DNA of 64,000 nucleotides from Meira nashicola (GCA_001600355.1 BCJU01000002.1:62001-126000); one strand, 5' to 3'. Numbered from the stretch's first letter, positions 20,775 through 30,369 are shown. The notes: generated by a model from the letters alone, not told the origin. Translations and numbers: made by a program.

Positions 20775-23036
20775 TCATACCGTATGACGTAACTCGTCCG
20801 TTCCAGTCTTGCTATATTTTTTCAACCATCCCAAAACCTCTTGATGCCATTTTAGAGAATTCTTTGGATTTATTACCCAATGATTCTCTTTTGGGAAATA
20901 AACGAATCGACTATCAATACCACGTCTTTGTAATAACGTAAACGCAGAGATACCTTCACTATCTGTCAAACGATAATCTTTTCCACCATGAATGACCAAC
21001 ATTGGCGTTTCCCATTTATCGGCAAATCGTTCGGGAGACCATTGTAAGAATTTCTCGCGAACACTTGGATCGTAAAGAGGACCACCTGCTTCATGTTCAG
21101 GGAAATAAAGTTCTTCAGTGGCATAATACATGCCTTGGATACTAAAGATACCATCATGACAAACCAAACCTTTGAACAATTTATCTTCATTATGACCTTG
21201 AATCCAATTCATCATAAATCCACCATACGATGCACCTGCAGCCACCACTCGAGACTTATCCAAAGTAGAGACTTTATCAAGTACATACTTTGTTCCCAAT
21301 TGAATATCTTGCAATGGACTACCACCAAGTTGTCCCAAGATTTCTTCTTGGTATGCTTGTCCATACCCTGTACTTCCTGCAGGATTGAAGGCAACAACAA
21401 CAAATCCTTGAGCAGCGAATACCAACTGATTCCAACGTGCACTCCATGAATTTACCCAGGCACCTTCTGGTCCTCCATGTACAAGTACTGCTAGGGGATA
21501 TTGACCTTTAGCATTTTCATCGTAACCGGGAGGCTTGACGAGCCAAGCATATGCATCACGACCATTTGCACCAGAGTAAGTGAAATGCTCAGCTTCTGTG
21601 CCAAAGTCAACATTGAGTAAAGAACTGGACTTGGATTGACCAAATTTGGTCAAAGGCAAAGCACGGGATTGCAAAAGATTGGCTTGATTCTGGATCTTTT
21701 GGGAGAGAAGATAGACTTCTGCTGGACCTCGAAGAGTTGATGCGGAGACCAGCCATTCATCTGCATGGGCAGTGCGTGCAACACTGCCCACCGCACCCTC
21801 CTCCGTCTGCCAAGCTACCTCATGATTGTCAATATTTGTCAATTTGTCGCCATCCTCACCGCCACCTCGGTGCAATTCTACTGTGAATAGACGTTTTTGT
21901 GCTTGATTCTCGACAGTTCCCACTAGACTTTTTCCATCTCGGGAAAATTTGATGGTACCTGGTGACAATTGCCAATCGGGTAAGATTGTGGCGATTGTGC
22001 CTGTTGAAACGTGTGCAACTGTGATACGATTGCGATCTGCCTCATAGCGTTTATCGTACATTTGCAACCAAACCAAATGATTTCCTTTGGGAGAAAAGTC
22101 GGGAGATGATGATGCACCATGATCACCGGCATTGATCACCTTTGGTGGTTCACTGCCATCGAGAGGAACAATGTAGATATTGTGTTTTGTCGTAATGGCA
22201 GCTGAAACATCAGGATCACGAGCAGTGAATGCAACATGGGTTTCACTGACTGCATAGTCACTTGCATCACCGAAAGGAGCAACCGGTGATTCCAGTTTTG
22301 TGTTGTTGAGCAAATTACGGAAAGGACTTGCGAATGACCAATGTGGCTTGTGCAAAGTATCAGAAAGCGACCAATGAGCGCCATTTGAACCTCCATGTCT
22401 GGTCAGATCTACTGAGAAAAGCTGACTTCTCTTTCCAGGATAAAGCCAAGTATCCCAATGACGTATCATTAAGCTATCGTATACTTTCACATCATCCCAC
22501 TCTTTAACTTCTTCACTTTGTTCATGTTCAGTAACGCAGGTTAAGTCACCGTCTGCATATACTTGAGCAGAAAAGGTAAGAGTGGCATGGCCATCTTTGC
22601 TGTTAGGTGCTAATTTAATATCACCAACTGAAGCGGGAAATATACCAACAAACTTTCCGTGCTTTTCTTCCTTGTGAGAATGTGCATGTGACTTGATAGC
22701 TTGATCGATAGATTTGATATAAAGTGTTTTATCACTCAAGTACAACACTTCCGTATCGGACAACCAATATCCCTCACTTGCTTTTGTAGTCAAAATTGCA
22801 TGATTGGATTCGTCAGTCGGTGAATATGTTTTGACGGATGATCCTGATGGGATTTCAATCAGCAACAATTTCTTTTCCGTTTCCTTCTTTTCAAAGCTGT
22901 ATCTTTTCACACCAACGATTGCATGCGTTCCAGACGGATTTGTAGCTAATCCTCCCAAACTGTGAGCTTCAATAGCACGCTTTGGTGTTAAAACTGGACG
23001 TCTTGCTTGATGTTCATCAGGATTGATGTGAGTCAT
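20775..23036 (-). CDS. S9 serine peptidase (dipeptidyl-peptidase 5 / acylaminoacyl-peptidase type)
   Basis: 753 residues. The N-terminal two-thirds form a beta-propeller with WD-like SPDFSPKGNHLVWLQM repeats; the C-terminal alpha/beta-hydrolase has the nucleophile in GASYGGFMMNW (Ser near residue 600), the oxyanion region LVHGGPEGAW, Asp in HGGKDYRLTDSEG (about 685) and His in KENHWVINP (about 716). PEHEAGGPLYDPSVREKF is typical of fungal DPP5-like enzymes. There is no signal peptide, so unlike the secreted fungal DPP5 allergens this one is probably cytosolic. It cleaves N-terminal dipeptides or acylated residues from peptides. Single exon. Confidence 0.9.
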   Translation of the reverse strand: MTHINPDEHQARRPVLTPKRAIEAHSLGGLATNPSGTHAIVGVKRYSFEKKETEKKLLLIEIPSGSSVKTYSPTDESNHAILTTKASEGYWLSDTEVLYLSDKTLYIKSIDQAIKSHAHSHKEEKHGKFVGIFPASVGDIKLAPNSKDGHATLTFSAQVYADGDLTCVTEHEQSEEVKEWDDVKVYDSLMIRHWDTWLYPGKRSQLFSVDLTRHGGSNGAHWSLSDTLHKPHWSFASPFRNLLNNTKLESPVAPFGDASDYAVSETHVAFTARDPDVSAAITTKHNIYIVPLDGSEPPKVINAGDHGASSSPDFSPKGNHLVWLQMYDKRYEADRNRITVAHVSTGTIATILPDWQLSPGTIKFSRDGKSLVGTVENQAQKRLFTVELHRGGGEDGDKLTNIDNHEVAWQTEEGAVGSVARTAHADEWLVSASTLRGPAEVYLLSQKIQNQANLLQSRALPLTKFGQSKSSSLLNVDFGTEAEHFTYSGANGRDAYAWLVKPPGYDENAKGQYPLAVLVHGGPEGAWVNSWSARWNQLVFAAQGFVVVAFNPAGSTGYGQAYQEEILGQLGGSPLQDIQLGTKYVLDKVSTLDKSRVVAAGASYGGFMMNWIQGHNEDKLFKGLVCHDGIFSIQGMYYATEELYFPEHEAGGPLYDPSVREKFLQWSPERFADKWETPMLVIHGGKDYRLTDSEGISAFTLLQRRGIDSRFVYFPKENHWVINPKNSLKWHQEVLGWLKKYSKTGTDELRHTV

Positions 23037-23501
23037 TTTGTATCCAGTTGATCGTTCAGGAGAAGGAGATTCGAAATGATGATTTGGTCAACTTGGTCCA
23101 TGCGAATAGACGTTTCTTTAAATTGGGAATCCGCTACTAGAACAGGCACAAAAACAGTCCTCCCCGCGTTATAGAATAATAAGCTTTTCTTTACACGCGG
23201 TCATGGGGTCTATGCATTTTTTATTAACCTACCCAGCAGGTACACAAATGTTCTCATCTTTGATTGAGTGGTGTCATCGGTATTCAGACCGCGGCACACC
23301 ACCCGACTTTAACAGTAAATTTTGTGGCTGAGTCTTCTTAAATCATGAGGCGCGGGGGCGATACAGCGTAACGCGTTGGGTTCAGAAGATTGATAAAGAC
23401 CACGGCTAAATTAACTGATAAAGAAAGATTAAAATTAAATTCATACATTTCTCACTCTTTTACCATCATAATCTTTTCTTTTTCAAAACACTTTTGTGTA
23501 C
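23037..23501. other. Divergent promoter region
   Basis: About 465 bp between the S9 peptidase (minus) and the MFS transporter (plus). No additional feature is recognised. Confidence 0.5.
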
Positions 23502-25454
23502 ATGGCAATTCAAACAAAACCACCCTTCTTCCTACAACCAAGTTTGAGATTACGACCATGGTTCGTAGTATTGAGCGTGGCAGGTGCAACTGTTTTACCT
23601 TCTTACCTTAATGGTGCTTTGACAGTTGCACTTCCTTCTATAGGTGCACAAGTTGGACTTTCACCTTCAGAATGGAGTTGGCCAATGACAGTTTTATCTT
23701 TAGTCAATGGTGCTTTTTTACTCATCAGTGGTGGTTTGGCAGATTCATTTGGACGTCGTGCAATGTTTTTAAGTGGTATTGCTTGGATGATGATTTTTTC
23801 CATCGCTTTAGCATTTATTCGACAAAGTACACCTTTTATTGCCATGTCTGGTGTTCTGGGCTTCGGAGCTGCTCTTTTGGCACCGGCAGGAACAGGAATT
23901 ATTGGTGAATCTTTACCCGATGGAAAATTCAAGAATGGTGCATTCGCTGCTTTGGGTGCTGGTCAACCGGTTGGATTCATTATTGGACTGCTTTTAGGAG
24001 GTGTTTTCGGAAGTCAATTCTTTGTGCTGTATGTCATAAATGCTGTTGCGGCAGCAGTATTTGGATTTGCAGCGTGGTGTTGTCTACCTTTAGATGGTGA
24101 GCGCATCGTCATTGTACAACGAGGAGCACAAGGAAGAGAAGATTTGGCAATCCTGAATGGAAGACGCGATGGAAGTGGCCCAGATGAAATCAGACGTGCT
24201 GCACCTCTCAAAGCATTCGATTGGTTTGGCGCAATTCTGTGCACTTCAGGTATGGTCATGTTCACCTTGGGTATTGCATTTTCAGGAACAGAAAAGAAAG
24301 GTTGGGCAAGCGTACCTGTCATTTCCATGGTTCCAATTGGTGCATCTCTCATGTTAAGTTTCTTTTTGTGGGAATTGCAAGTGCAACGTCAAACATCTTC
24401 TTCTGTAGGAAGCACAAATGAAAGGCAACAACGTATCGAGCCTGCTTTACGTGCTCCACTTATCCCGCCTAGCATTTGGTCTGCACCTTGTTTCTCAGCT
24501 TTATTGGCAACAATCTTTTTCTCTTGGTTATCGTTCAACACATTGACATACTACTGCACCCTATACTTCCAAGAAGTACAAGAACTTGCACCATTAACTA
24601 CTTCTATTCGCTTCTTGCCAATGATCGGTGTAGGATTGGCAATGAACATTCTGGGAGGATATTTGGTAGATAAAGTCAGTGCATTTTGGCTTATCCTGTT
24701 TGGATTAGCCGGAAGTGTGGGATCTTCTTTAATTTTCATCTTTATGGATCCGAATGCTGGATACGGAAAAGGAATGTTATGGGTGATGTTTTTGATCGTC
24801 TTTACGGATATTTTCTATCCTGCTGCACAATTATTCGCATGTTATACAGTCGGTCCAAGGAGAGCTGCTTTGGCAGGAAGTTTATTTAATGTGACCACTC
24901 GTTTGGCTACTTCTATCGGATTGGCTGCAAGTACTTCAATTACTACCTTTGTGACGGACAAGTATACCCGCGAACATTCTACCACAACGCCAGAAGCTTA
25001 CAAAGAAGCACGATTAGCAGGTTATCGAGCTGCTGGATGGTTATGTGTTGCATTCACTTTATTGTCTCTAGTCTTGGTCTTGTTCACATTGCGAAATGTA
25101 GGAGTGGTAGGCAAGATTGCAGCATCACGAGAAGGTGCAAGCAATGATCGATCTTTATCAGCTTCTTCTTCCAGAGCAGCCTTACATCGCACGCATACAC
25201 CTCCTACTCACACACCAAGCGGAAGAGGTTCACCACTTGGCACACCTTCATTGGCTGATTCAATTGCATTACAAAATTTGAACGATTACGGTAGAGCGGC
25301 AGATGAATTGGCAGTGGAGGATATCATAACACCTGTTGCGCAAGTTCATAAACGTGGTTTACGAGCTGATGAAGCTTATTTAGGTGGTACAATCACCCCA
25401 CCAGAAACGAATGCTTTTAGAAATGGATTTGCTAATACGAAAAGGTCTCAATAG
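23502..25454 (+). CDS. MFS transporter, DHA2 (drug:H+ antiporter-2, 14-span) type
   Basis: 650 residues from ATG 23502; the frame two codons longer begins at GTG. About 13-14 hydrophobic spans are visible. MFS signatures are GGLADSFGRRAMFLSG after span 2 (motif A), the motif C-like LGAGQPVGFIIGLLLGGVFG in span 5, and a second-half GGYLVDKVSAFW. LSPSEWSWPMTVLSLVNGAFLLI is characteristic of DHA2 members that export drugs or transport basic amino acids into the vacuole. The last 120 residues are a cytosolic Ser/Thr-rich tail with SxTP-type sites that could be phosphorylated. The substrate is unknown. It ends 78 bp before the first NUMOD3-like gene, transcribed toward it. Confidence 0.9.
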   Translation: MAIQTKPPFFLQPSLRLRPWFVVLSVAGATVLPSYLNGALTVALPSIGAQVGLSPSEWSWPMTVLSLVNGAFLLISGGLADSFGRRAMFLSGIAWMMIFSIALAFIRQSTPFIAMSGVLGFGAALLAPAGTGIIGESLPDGKFKNGAFAALGAGQPVGFIIGLLLGGVFGSQFFVLYVINAVAAAVFGFAAWCCLPLDGERIVIVQRGAQGREDLAILNGRRDGSGPDEIRRAAPLKAFDWFGAILCTSGMVMFTLGIAFSGTEKKGWASVPVISMVPIGASLMLSFFLWELQVQRQTSSSVGSTNERQQRIEPALRAPLIPPSIWSAPCFSALLATIFFSWLSFNTLTYYCTLYFQEVQELAPLTTSIRFLPMIGVGLAMNILGGYLVDKVSAFWLILFGLAGSVGSSLIFIFMDPNAGYGKGMLWVMFLIVFTDIFYPAAQLFACYTVGPRRAALAGSLFNVTTRLATSIGLAASTSITTFVTDKYTREHSTTTPEAYKEARLAGYRAAGWLCVAFTLLSLVLVLFTLRNVGVVGKIAASREGASNDRSLSASSSRAALHRTHTPPTHTPSGRGSPLGTPSLADSIALQNLNDYGRAADELAVEDIITPVAQVHKRGLRADEAYLGGTITPPETNAFRNGFANTKRSQ

Positions 25455-25532
25455 ATATATGTATGTACAGTATGTGTTATAATATTGCAACTGACTTGAT
25501 CTGTACTGTATGAATTTGCCAATGCCAATCTT

Positions 25533-26018
25533 TTATTGATTTTTCTTAATTGCCTTTTGATTTGCTACATGACGTAAGATTGATTCTCGAATTTTTTTCT
25601 TCGTTTCTTCACTTCTTGTTTTACCAAGACGTGATTTACTCATTTTAAGTCTAGAAGCTTCACTTACTGGTCTACCTGTTGCGGATTTGCTCATCTTTAA
25701 TCTTGTTTGAAGAGATAGGTTATGTTCTTTATGATATTCTCTCATTCTTTTTGAATGTTTTAATCTTCTTTCTGTAGTCCAAATTACCTTGGGTTTCTTT
25801 TTCATGTTTGAATGAGTTTCAGTGGGTTGATCATTGATTTGGTTCGTGATTGTATGATCTTGAGGTTGAGCTGTTGTTGTTGTTGAAGAAGTACCGGTTC
25901 CTAATGTTAACCAATTCGGTTCAATATCACCAGGTAAAAGCTTCTTTGAGTAGATCATAGTTGAAGATGTTAATATAACAATGATCAGTTGTAATGAAAA
26001 GAGCATCATTGATATCAT
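25533..26018 (-). CDS. Secreted NUMOD3-repeat protein, N-module type I (member 1)
   Basis: 161 residues from ATG 26018; the longer frame begins at GTG. Signal peptide MISMMLFSLQLIIVILTSS, then the type I module LLPGDIEPNWLTLGTGTSS, a Thr/Gln/Asn-rich linker, a KKKPKVIWTTERRLKHSKRM segment, and three NUMOD3-like units: LQTRLKMSKSATGRPVSE, ASRLKMSKSRLGKTRSE and ETKKKIRESILRH. In known proteins NUMOD3 helices bind DNA next to GIY-YIG or HNH nuclease domains; neither is visible here. A GGGGC element lies about 75 bp upstream, in the opposite orientation to the rest of the array. Secretion plus a basic DNA-binding-like body suggests a nucleus-targeted effector (inference). Confidence 0.75.
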   Translation of the reverse strand: MISMMLFSLQLIIVILTSSTMIYSKKLLPGDIEPNWLTLGTGTSSTTTTAQPQDHTITNQINDQPTETHSNMKKKPKVIWTTERRLKHSKRMREYHKEHNLSLQTRLKMSKSATGRPVSEASRLKMSKSRLGKTRSEETKKKIRESILRHVANQKAIKKNQ

Positions 26019-26136
26019 AAGTTCGAAGTTGAGAGTAGTGAATGTGTTTTTGTCCACATTTGTGTATAGTTCTTAAAATTTTGAACAAATTCGGGGCATT
26101 CTATCCAATGTATCATATCGTAAAATGCATAGCAAT

Positions 26137-26754
26137 TTATAAATCTTTAGGCTGCTGTTGTTGCTGTTGTTGTTGTTGTTGTCTTCTTTCTTCGTATAAA
26201 CATTTTAAAGAGTCACTTATCTTTTGTTTCGTTGATTCACTTTTACGTTTTCCAATTTGAGCTAAACGAAATTTTTCTCTTGTACTTTGACTGAGAATAC
26301 GACCTGTTAATGCTTTACTTACTTTCATATTTGCTTCTTCTGATCTTATTTTTCCTATCATTCTTTCTCGACTTAATTTGCTTTGTTTCTTCTTTCTTTC
26401 TTCCGTCCATGCTGTTGATAAATTTGCACGATGTGAAGGAGTAAAAAACCGTTTTGCTCGTTTTTTGTTTATTATATCTTTCTTTCTTGGCTGTTTCACA
26501 ATAGGTTCATTTATATTTTGAACAACTTGTACATCAGGAGTTGGGTTAAGTTTCTCTGAAAAAGGTAAAGTTAAAAGAGCACTAGAAGCTGAATCATCGA
26601 AATATTGTGAAATGCCCGGTTGGGTATAAATGAGTTGATCACTTGAATTTGATGTCGATTTTGAATTGCTAGCCGGATATTCGAGAGAAACATCCCAAAT
26701 TGAAGCAAAAGTAGTAAGTATGATGAACAAATTGTTTTTTAGCATCATCATCAT
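26137..26754 (-). CDS. Secreted NUMOD3-repeat protein, N-module type II (member 2)
   Basis: 205 residues. Signal peptide MMMMLKNNLFIILTTFASIW, then the type II module DQLIYTQPGISQYFDDSASS, a linker, a basic KKDIINKKRAKRFF patch resembling a nuclear signal, W-T-E-E-R-K-K-K-Q-S, and NUMOD3-like units RSEEANMKVSKALTGRILS, QSTREKFRLAQIGKRKSE and STKQKISDSLKCL. It ends in a run of ten Gln encoded by an impure CAA/CAG tract (plus-strand 26156-26181), a likely length-variable site. Unlike its neighbours I find no GCCCCG element in its upstream region. No nuclease motif is present. Confidence 0.75.
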   Translation of the reverse strand: MMMMLKNNLFIILTTFASIWDVSLEYPASNSKSTSNSSDQLIYTQPGISQYFDDSASSALLTLPFSEKLNPTPDVQVVQNINEPIVKQPRKKDIINKKRAKRFFTPSHRANLSTAWTEERKKKQSKLSRERMIGKIRSEEANMKVSKALTGRILSQSTREKFRLAQIGKRKSESTKQKISDSLKCLYEERRQQQQQQQQQQPKDL

Positions 26755-26879
26755 TTATGTAGAGAAGACAAAATATCTTGATCGAGATATTTCTACTGCA
26801 TTGTCATAAATTGATTACGCCGCGCATCTGAATATAAACATAAATGCGTATGCAAATGTGTAAAAAGATAAGGATGGTC

Positions 26880-27460
26880 TTAGGGTGCCTCTTTCTCTGC
26901 ATTTGATGCTATATAAGTTGCAAGTCTTTCTTGTCTTTTTCTCTGTTTAGTATCTCGCATCTTTTGTTTTGTTGCTTCACTTGGTTTTAAGCCTAAATGT
27001 GCTTTACTCATTTTCTCTCGTGTTGATTGACTAAATTTTTTACCTTTGTTAGAGTGCGTTTGTTTCTCTTTTCCTTCTTCACTTAACATTTTACCTAATC
27101 TCATTCTACGACTTAATTCACTTTGTTTAATCTCCTTTCGGGTGTCCAATAAACTCTCTGTTTATTTTTAACTTCTTCCGTTCTATCGTATTCTCCTCTT
27201 TTCCTTTTTTTCTTGATAGGTGCCTTATCTTTAGGTTGTACTTCTCCTGCTTCTCCTATCGTTCCAACTTGCTCGTCGGCATGTCTTGTATCTTGTACAT
27301 GATGACTGGTAGACTCAATCTCTTCTGTTTGTGCACTATTTGAGGTGCCGGTTGCTAAAGTTAACCAATTTGAATCAACATTATTAGGAGAAAGTGCGAA
27401 AGATAGTCTAATGAAGGATAATAAGAGTAAATAAAATATAACCGACATGTTTATGATCAT
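26880..27460 (-). pseudogene. NUMOD3-repeat protein, type I (member 3), frameshifted
   Basis: From ATG 27460 the frame encodes a signal peptide (MIINMSVIFYLLLLSFIRL), the type I module LSPNNVDSNWLTLATGTSN, and a basic linker to YWTPERR, then runs into a stop at 27113. The expected continuation (KQSELSRRMRLGKMLSEE... through three NUMOD3-like units to 26880) lies in the next frame, overlapping at about 27115-27149. Its intact neighbour (27557-28078) is continuous at the same spot. A single-base deletion or two-base insertion explains it. It may be a genuine pseudogene or a sequencing error; raw reads would tell. Its promoter element GCCCCGA at 27537 is intact. Confidence 0.75.
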
Positions 27461-27556
27461 TTGATGATAGTATTGGAGAGAGAAAACTAATAGATATAAA
27501 CAACAAAAAAGTATCAAAAATGCATAACTATCCTTTGCCCCGAAAGTTAAGGTATT

Positions 27557-28078
27557 TTAACCACCTTGACTATCTTGTTTCTCTTTACGTTTTTTAGCAA
27601 ATGTTTGTTTTAATGTTTCACGTATTTTTCGTTTTGTAGCTTCACTTGGTTTTAAGCCTAAATGAGATTTACGCATCTTTTCTTTTGTTGATTGATTGCG
27701 TTTTGAACCTTTATGACGATTACTAATTTTTGCTTTTGTTTCTTCACTTGTAATTCTGCCTGATTGAATTTTACTAAATTTTTTGCTTTGTTCTAATCTT
27801 CTTTCTGGAGTCCAATATAACTTTTGTTTATCTTTAACTTCTTTCGTTCTGATGTATCCTCCTTTCTTTCTTTTGTGATTTTCATCTTGCGGTTGTCGAC
27901 TTTCCAGCACTTGTACTGGATGACTGATAGGAGAAATGTTTTCTGCTAGTTCGCTATTCGATGTGCCAGTTGCTAATGTTAACCAATTTGGATCGACATC
28001 ATTAGGAGAAAGTGTCAAAGATAAGTTAATAAGAGTTAATAAGAGTAGATAAAGTATGATCAACATATCTATAATCAT
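27557..28078 (-). CDS. Secreted NUMOD3-repeat protein, type I (member 4)
   Basis: 173 residues from ATG 28078 (the GTG-initiated extension is rejected). Signal peptide MIIDMLIILYLLLLTLINLS, type I module LSPNDVDPNWLTLATGTSN, linker, KLYWTPERRLEQSKKFSK, then NUMOD3-like units RITSEETKAKISNRHKGSK, NQSTKEKMRKSHLGLKPSE and ATKRKIRETLKQ, with a basic tail KKRKEKQ. It is the nearest relative of frameshifted member 3; the homology extends through the 5' flank, including GCCCCGA at 28154 (76 bp upstream), so the duplication is recent. No nuclease domain is seen; a DNA-binding effector role is inferred. Confidence 0.8.
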   Translation of the reverse strand: MIIDMLIILYLLLLTLINLSLTLSPNDVDPNWLTLATGTSNSELAENISPISHPVQVLESRQPQDENHKRKKGGYIRTKEVKDKQKLYWTPERRLEQSKKFSKIQSGRITSEETKAKISNRHKGSKRNQSTKEKMRKSHLGLKPSEATKRKIRETLKQTFAKKRKEKQDSQGG

Positions 28079-28178
28079 TTGGTGGTATAGGTGGAGAGAG
28101 AGAGACAGTATATACACAATATCAAAGTAGCAAAAAATACAAAGCTATCCTATGCCCCGAAAAAACATTTAAACAACG

Positions 28179-28736
28179 TTAAACACCTTGACCCTCTTGT
28201 TTCTCTTTACGTTTTTTAGCAAGTGTTTTCATTAATGTTTGACTTATTTTTTGTTTAGTTGCCTCACTTTTAACTTTTCCTTTTCTTGCGATACTCATTG
28301 CTGCTCTTGTTGATTGACTAAGTTTAATTCCAATTCTAGATTTTTGCATTTTTAACCTTGTCTCTGATGATACAAAATGACCTTTTCTCTTAGTTTCGCT
28401 CTTTTTACGTTTCTTCTTTGGCACGTTGACGTATGGATGTGGTGTATTTTTAATCTTCTCTTTTGCAATAAGCGAAGAAGAAGAGAAAGGACAAGATTGG
28501 TATTGATGATTTTCGGACGAAGTGCTTAAAGGCTTATTAATATGAACAGAATGTGTTGAAGCAGAAGACGGTGGATGCAATAAAGCGCTCGAAGCTCCAT
28601 CATCGAAATAGGGAGAAATTGAAGTACTTTGATAGATCAAATCATCTTCAGATGTGCTTGGACTTTGCGAACCAGAAGCGCTTGCTCTTTCTATATAAAT
28701 AATAATAAGAAGCAGGTTGAGAAAATAAATCAACAT
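28179..28736 (-). CDS. Secreted NUMOD3-repeat protein, type II (member 5)
   Basis: 185 residues. Signal peptide MLIYFLNLLLIIIYIERASA, type II module DDLIYQSTSISPYFDDGASS, Ser-rich linker, a strong basic patch VPKKKRKKSETKRK that resembles a classical nuclear localisation signal, then NUMOD3-like units SSETRLKMQKSRIGIKLS, QSTRAAMSIARKGKVKSE and ATKQKISQTLMK, and tail KKRKEKQ. Its last 20 codons closely match member 4, although member 4 has the type I N-terminus. The promoter element GCCCCGA is at 28833, 97 bp before the ATG and inside the coding region of member 6. Confidence 0.8.
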   Translation of the reverse strand: MLIYFLNLLLIIIYIERASASGSQSPSTSEDDLIYQSTSISPYFDDGASSALLHPPSSASTHSVHINKPLSTSSENHQYQSCPFSSSSLIAKEKIKNTPHPYVNVPKKKRKKSETKRKGHFVSSETRLKMQKSRIGIKLSQSTRAAMSIARKGKVKSEATKQKISQTLMKTLAKKRKEKQEGQGV

Positions 28737-28820
28737 GATTAAACGCTAAGGAGAGAAAAGTGGTAAAGAGAATTGATGAAATCATAATTCAATGCAATGA
28801 CACATTCACGGCAAGCATCA

Positions 28821-29477
28821 TTATTGAATGGCGCCCCGAAAATGCAACTCGGTCGATTTCAACGCTGTGTCAAGCCATATACACAATATACAAAGAGATC
28901 TACACATAGCCATGGCAACAATATTCAACCATTGCTGTTGATTGGTCACTGTTTTCGTCGCTTCTCGTTTTTTAGCAATTGTTTTAGTCACTGAATCACT
29001 AATCTTTCGTTTAGTTTCTTCACTTTTTTTTCTACCTGCATTCACTTTTTTCATCTTTTCACTAAATTCTTTCGAACGAAGTCTACCTGTATTCATTTCT
29101 CTACTTCTTTGACCGAACTCTTTCTTACGTTCTTCCGTCCAACTTGCTCGAATATTTTCAATCATTTTTGCATTTCGCTTATATCTACCTCTTCCTGTAC
29201 GATAAAGAATTTTATCAGGAGTGCTTTGACCTGTGTTTGTATGAGAAGGTAAAGCAGAATCTTTAGGAAGATGAATATGGTTTGATCCTTCTTTATCAAA
29301 CTTCTTTGGAGTATGCTTTAACAAAGAACTCGAAGCACCTTCATCAAAAAATGGAGAAATTACTGTATTTCGATAAATAAAATCATCATCATATGAAGAT
29401 GAACTGTTTGATCCAAAAACTGCTTTTACGAAGATATATTTCGAAAAGAGTATAATAAAAAGACAACAGATCAACAT
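28821..29477 (-). CDS. Secreted NUMOD3-repeat protein, type II (member 6), with run-on C-terminus
   Basis: 218 residues from ATG 29477. Signal peptide MLICCLFIILFSKYIFVKAV, type II module DDFIYRNTVISPFFDEGASS, basic linker (GRGRYKRNAKMIENIRASW), W-T-E-E-R-K-K-E-F, then NUMOD3-like units RLRSKEFSEKMKKVNAGRK and KSEETKRKISDSVTKT. After KKREATK, where paralogues end, the frame continues about 35 residues with a hydrophobic stretch (WLNIVAMAMCRSLCILCIW). It reads through the promoter element of member 5 (28833) and stops 84 bp before that gene's ATG. This looks like loss of the ancestral stop. Promoter element at 29584, 107 bp upstream. Confidence 0.75.
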   Translation of the reverse strand: MLICCLFIILFSKYIFVKAVFGSNSSSSYDDDFIYRNTVISPFFDEGASSSLLKHTPKKFDKEGSNHIHLPKDSALPSHTNTGQSTPDKILYRTGRGRYKRNAKMIENIRASWTEERKKEFGQRSREMNTGRLRSKEFSEKMKKVNAGRKKSEETKRKISDSVTKTIAKKREATKTVTNQQQWLNIVAMAMCRSLCILCIWLDTALKSTELHFRGAIQ

Positions 29478-29619
29478 TTTCAAAAGATTTCAGAGATAGA
29501 TATGGTAGCATAGAGTAAAGAAAAGTTTTAGAGCTGTGAAGGAGATTGAATATTTTGGAGCTCATCTTAACTCCCCGATCAATGCCCCGAAGGAAATGCA
29601 ATTCGAGCAATCCAAAGTC

Positions 29620-30189
29620 CTATTTATTTGCTGAAGATGATTTGCTCGAAGGGATATGTTGTTGAGATTGTTCTATTGCTGCTTGCTTTTTTTCGCGAAA
29701 ACGATACATTGATTTGCTAAGTTTCTTTTTCGTTTCTTCGCTCATTTTTTTACCTTTATGAGATTTACTCATTTTTTCTTTCGTTGCTTGGCTGTGCTTT
29801 CTTCCAGTTCTTACTTTTCGCAGCTTTTCTCTATATTCATTAGTTCGAACCCACTTGCCTGAATTTGAAACAAGTTTCACTCCATAGTTTGATTCGAACT
29901 TATTTCGACGAGTATTAAGAGCTGAAGACTCTAAAATATTTTTGTCCGTGAATCCTTTTTGCATACTTTCTGAAATGCTATTTTTAGCTTCGTTTGACAG
30001 TTTCAATCGTAAAGGATGCGATAATAAAGAGCCTGAAGCTCCATCATCAAAGAAAGGTGAAATTGATGTACCTTCATAAATTAAATTGTCATCATACGAG
30101 GATGAAACGTGTGATCCAGATCTAGATGTTGCTTCTGTAAGAAGAAAATGATTCTTGATAAGAATCATGAAAAGGCAAAGTACCAGCAT
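29620..30189 (-). CDS. Secreted NUMOD3-repeat protein, type II (member 7)
   Basis: 189 residues. Signal peptide MLVLCLFMILIKNHFLLTEA, type II module DNLIYEGTSISPFFDDGASG, a middle region that differs from its paralogues (LSNEAKNSISESMQKGF, itself NUMOD3-like), then NEYREKLRKVRTGRKHSQ, ATKEKMSKSHKGKKMSE and ETKKKLSKSMYRFREKK, and a Gln/Ser tail. The promoter element GCCCCGA at 30290 (101 bp before the ATG) is followed by ATGCAA, and a TATA-like GAATATAAAG lies between it and the ATG. No nuclease motif. Confidence 0.78.
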   Translation of the reverse strand: MLVLCLFMILIKNHFLLTEATSRSGSHVSSSYDDNLIYEGTSISPFFDDGASGSLLSHPLRLKLSNEAKNSISESMQKGFTDKNILESSALNTRRNKFESNYGVKLVSNSGKWVRTNEYREKLRKVRTGRKHSQATKEKMSKSHKGKKMSEETKKKLSKSMYRFREKKQAAIEQSQQHIPSSKSSSANK

Positions 30190-30369
30190 TTTGCGTTCGA
30201 GATATGGTAAAGATGAACGAATATGGCAATAAGGAGCGTTTTAAACAATTCACTTTATATTCTGAGCAGCTAGAAAACTGTCCATTGGAGCCCCGAAAAA
30301 TGCAAAACGTGAAAGGCACACAGCATAAATAACTTCAATACACAAAGATCCTTGAATTCTTTTCTTGTT

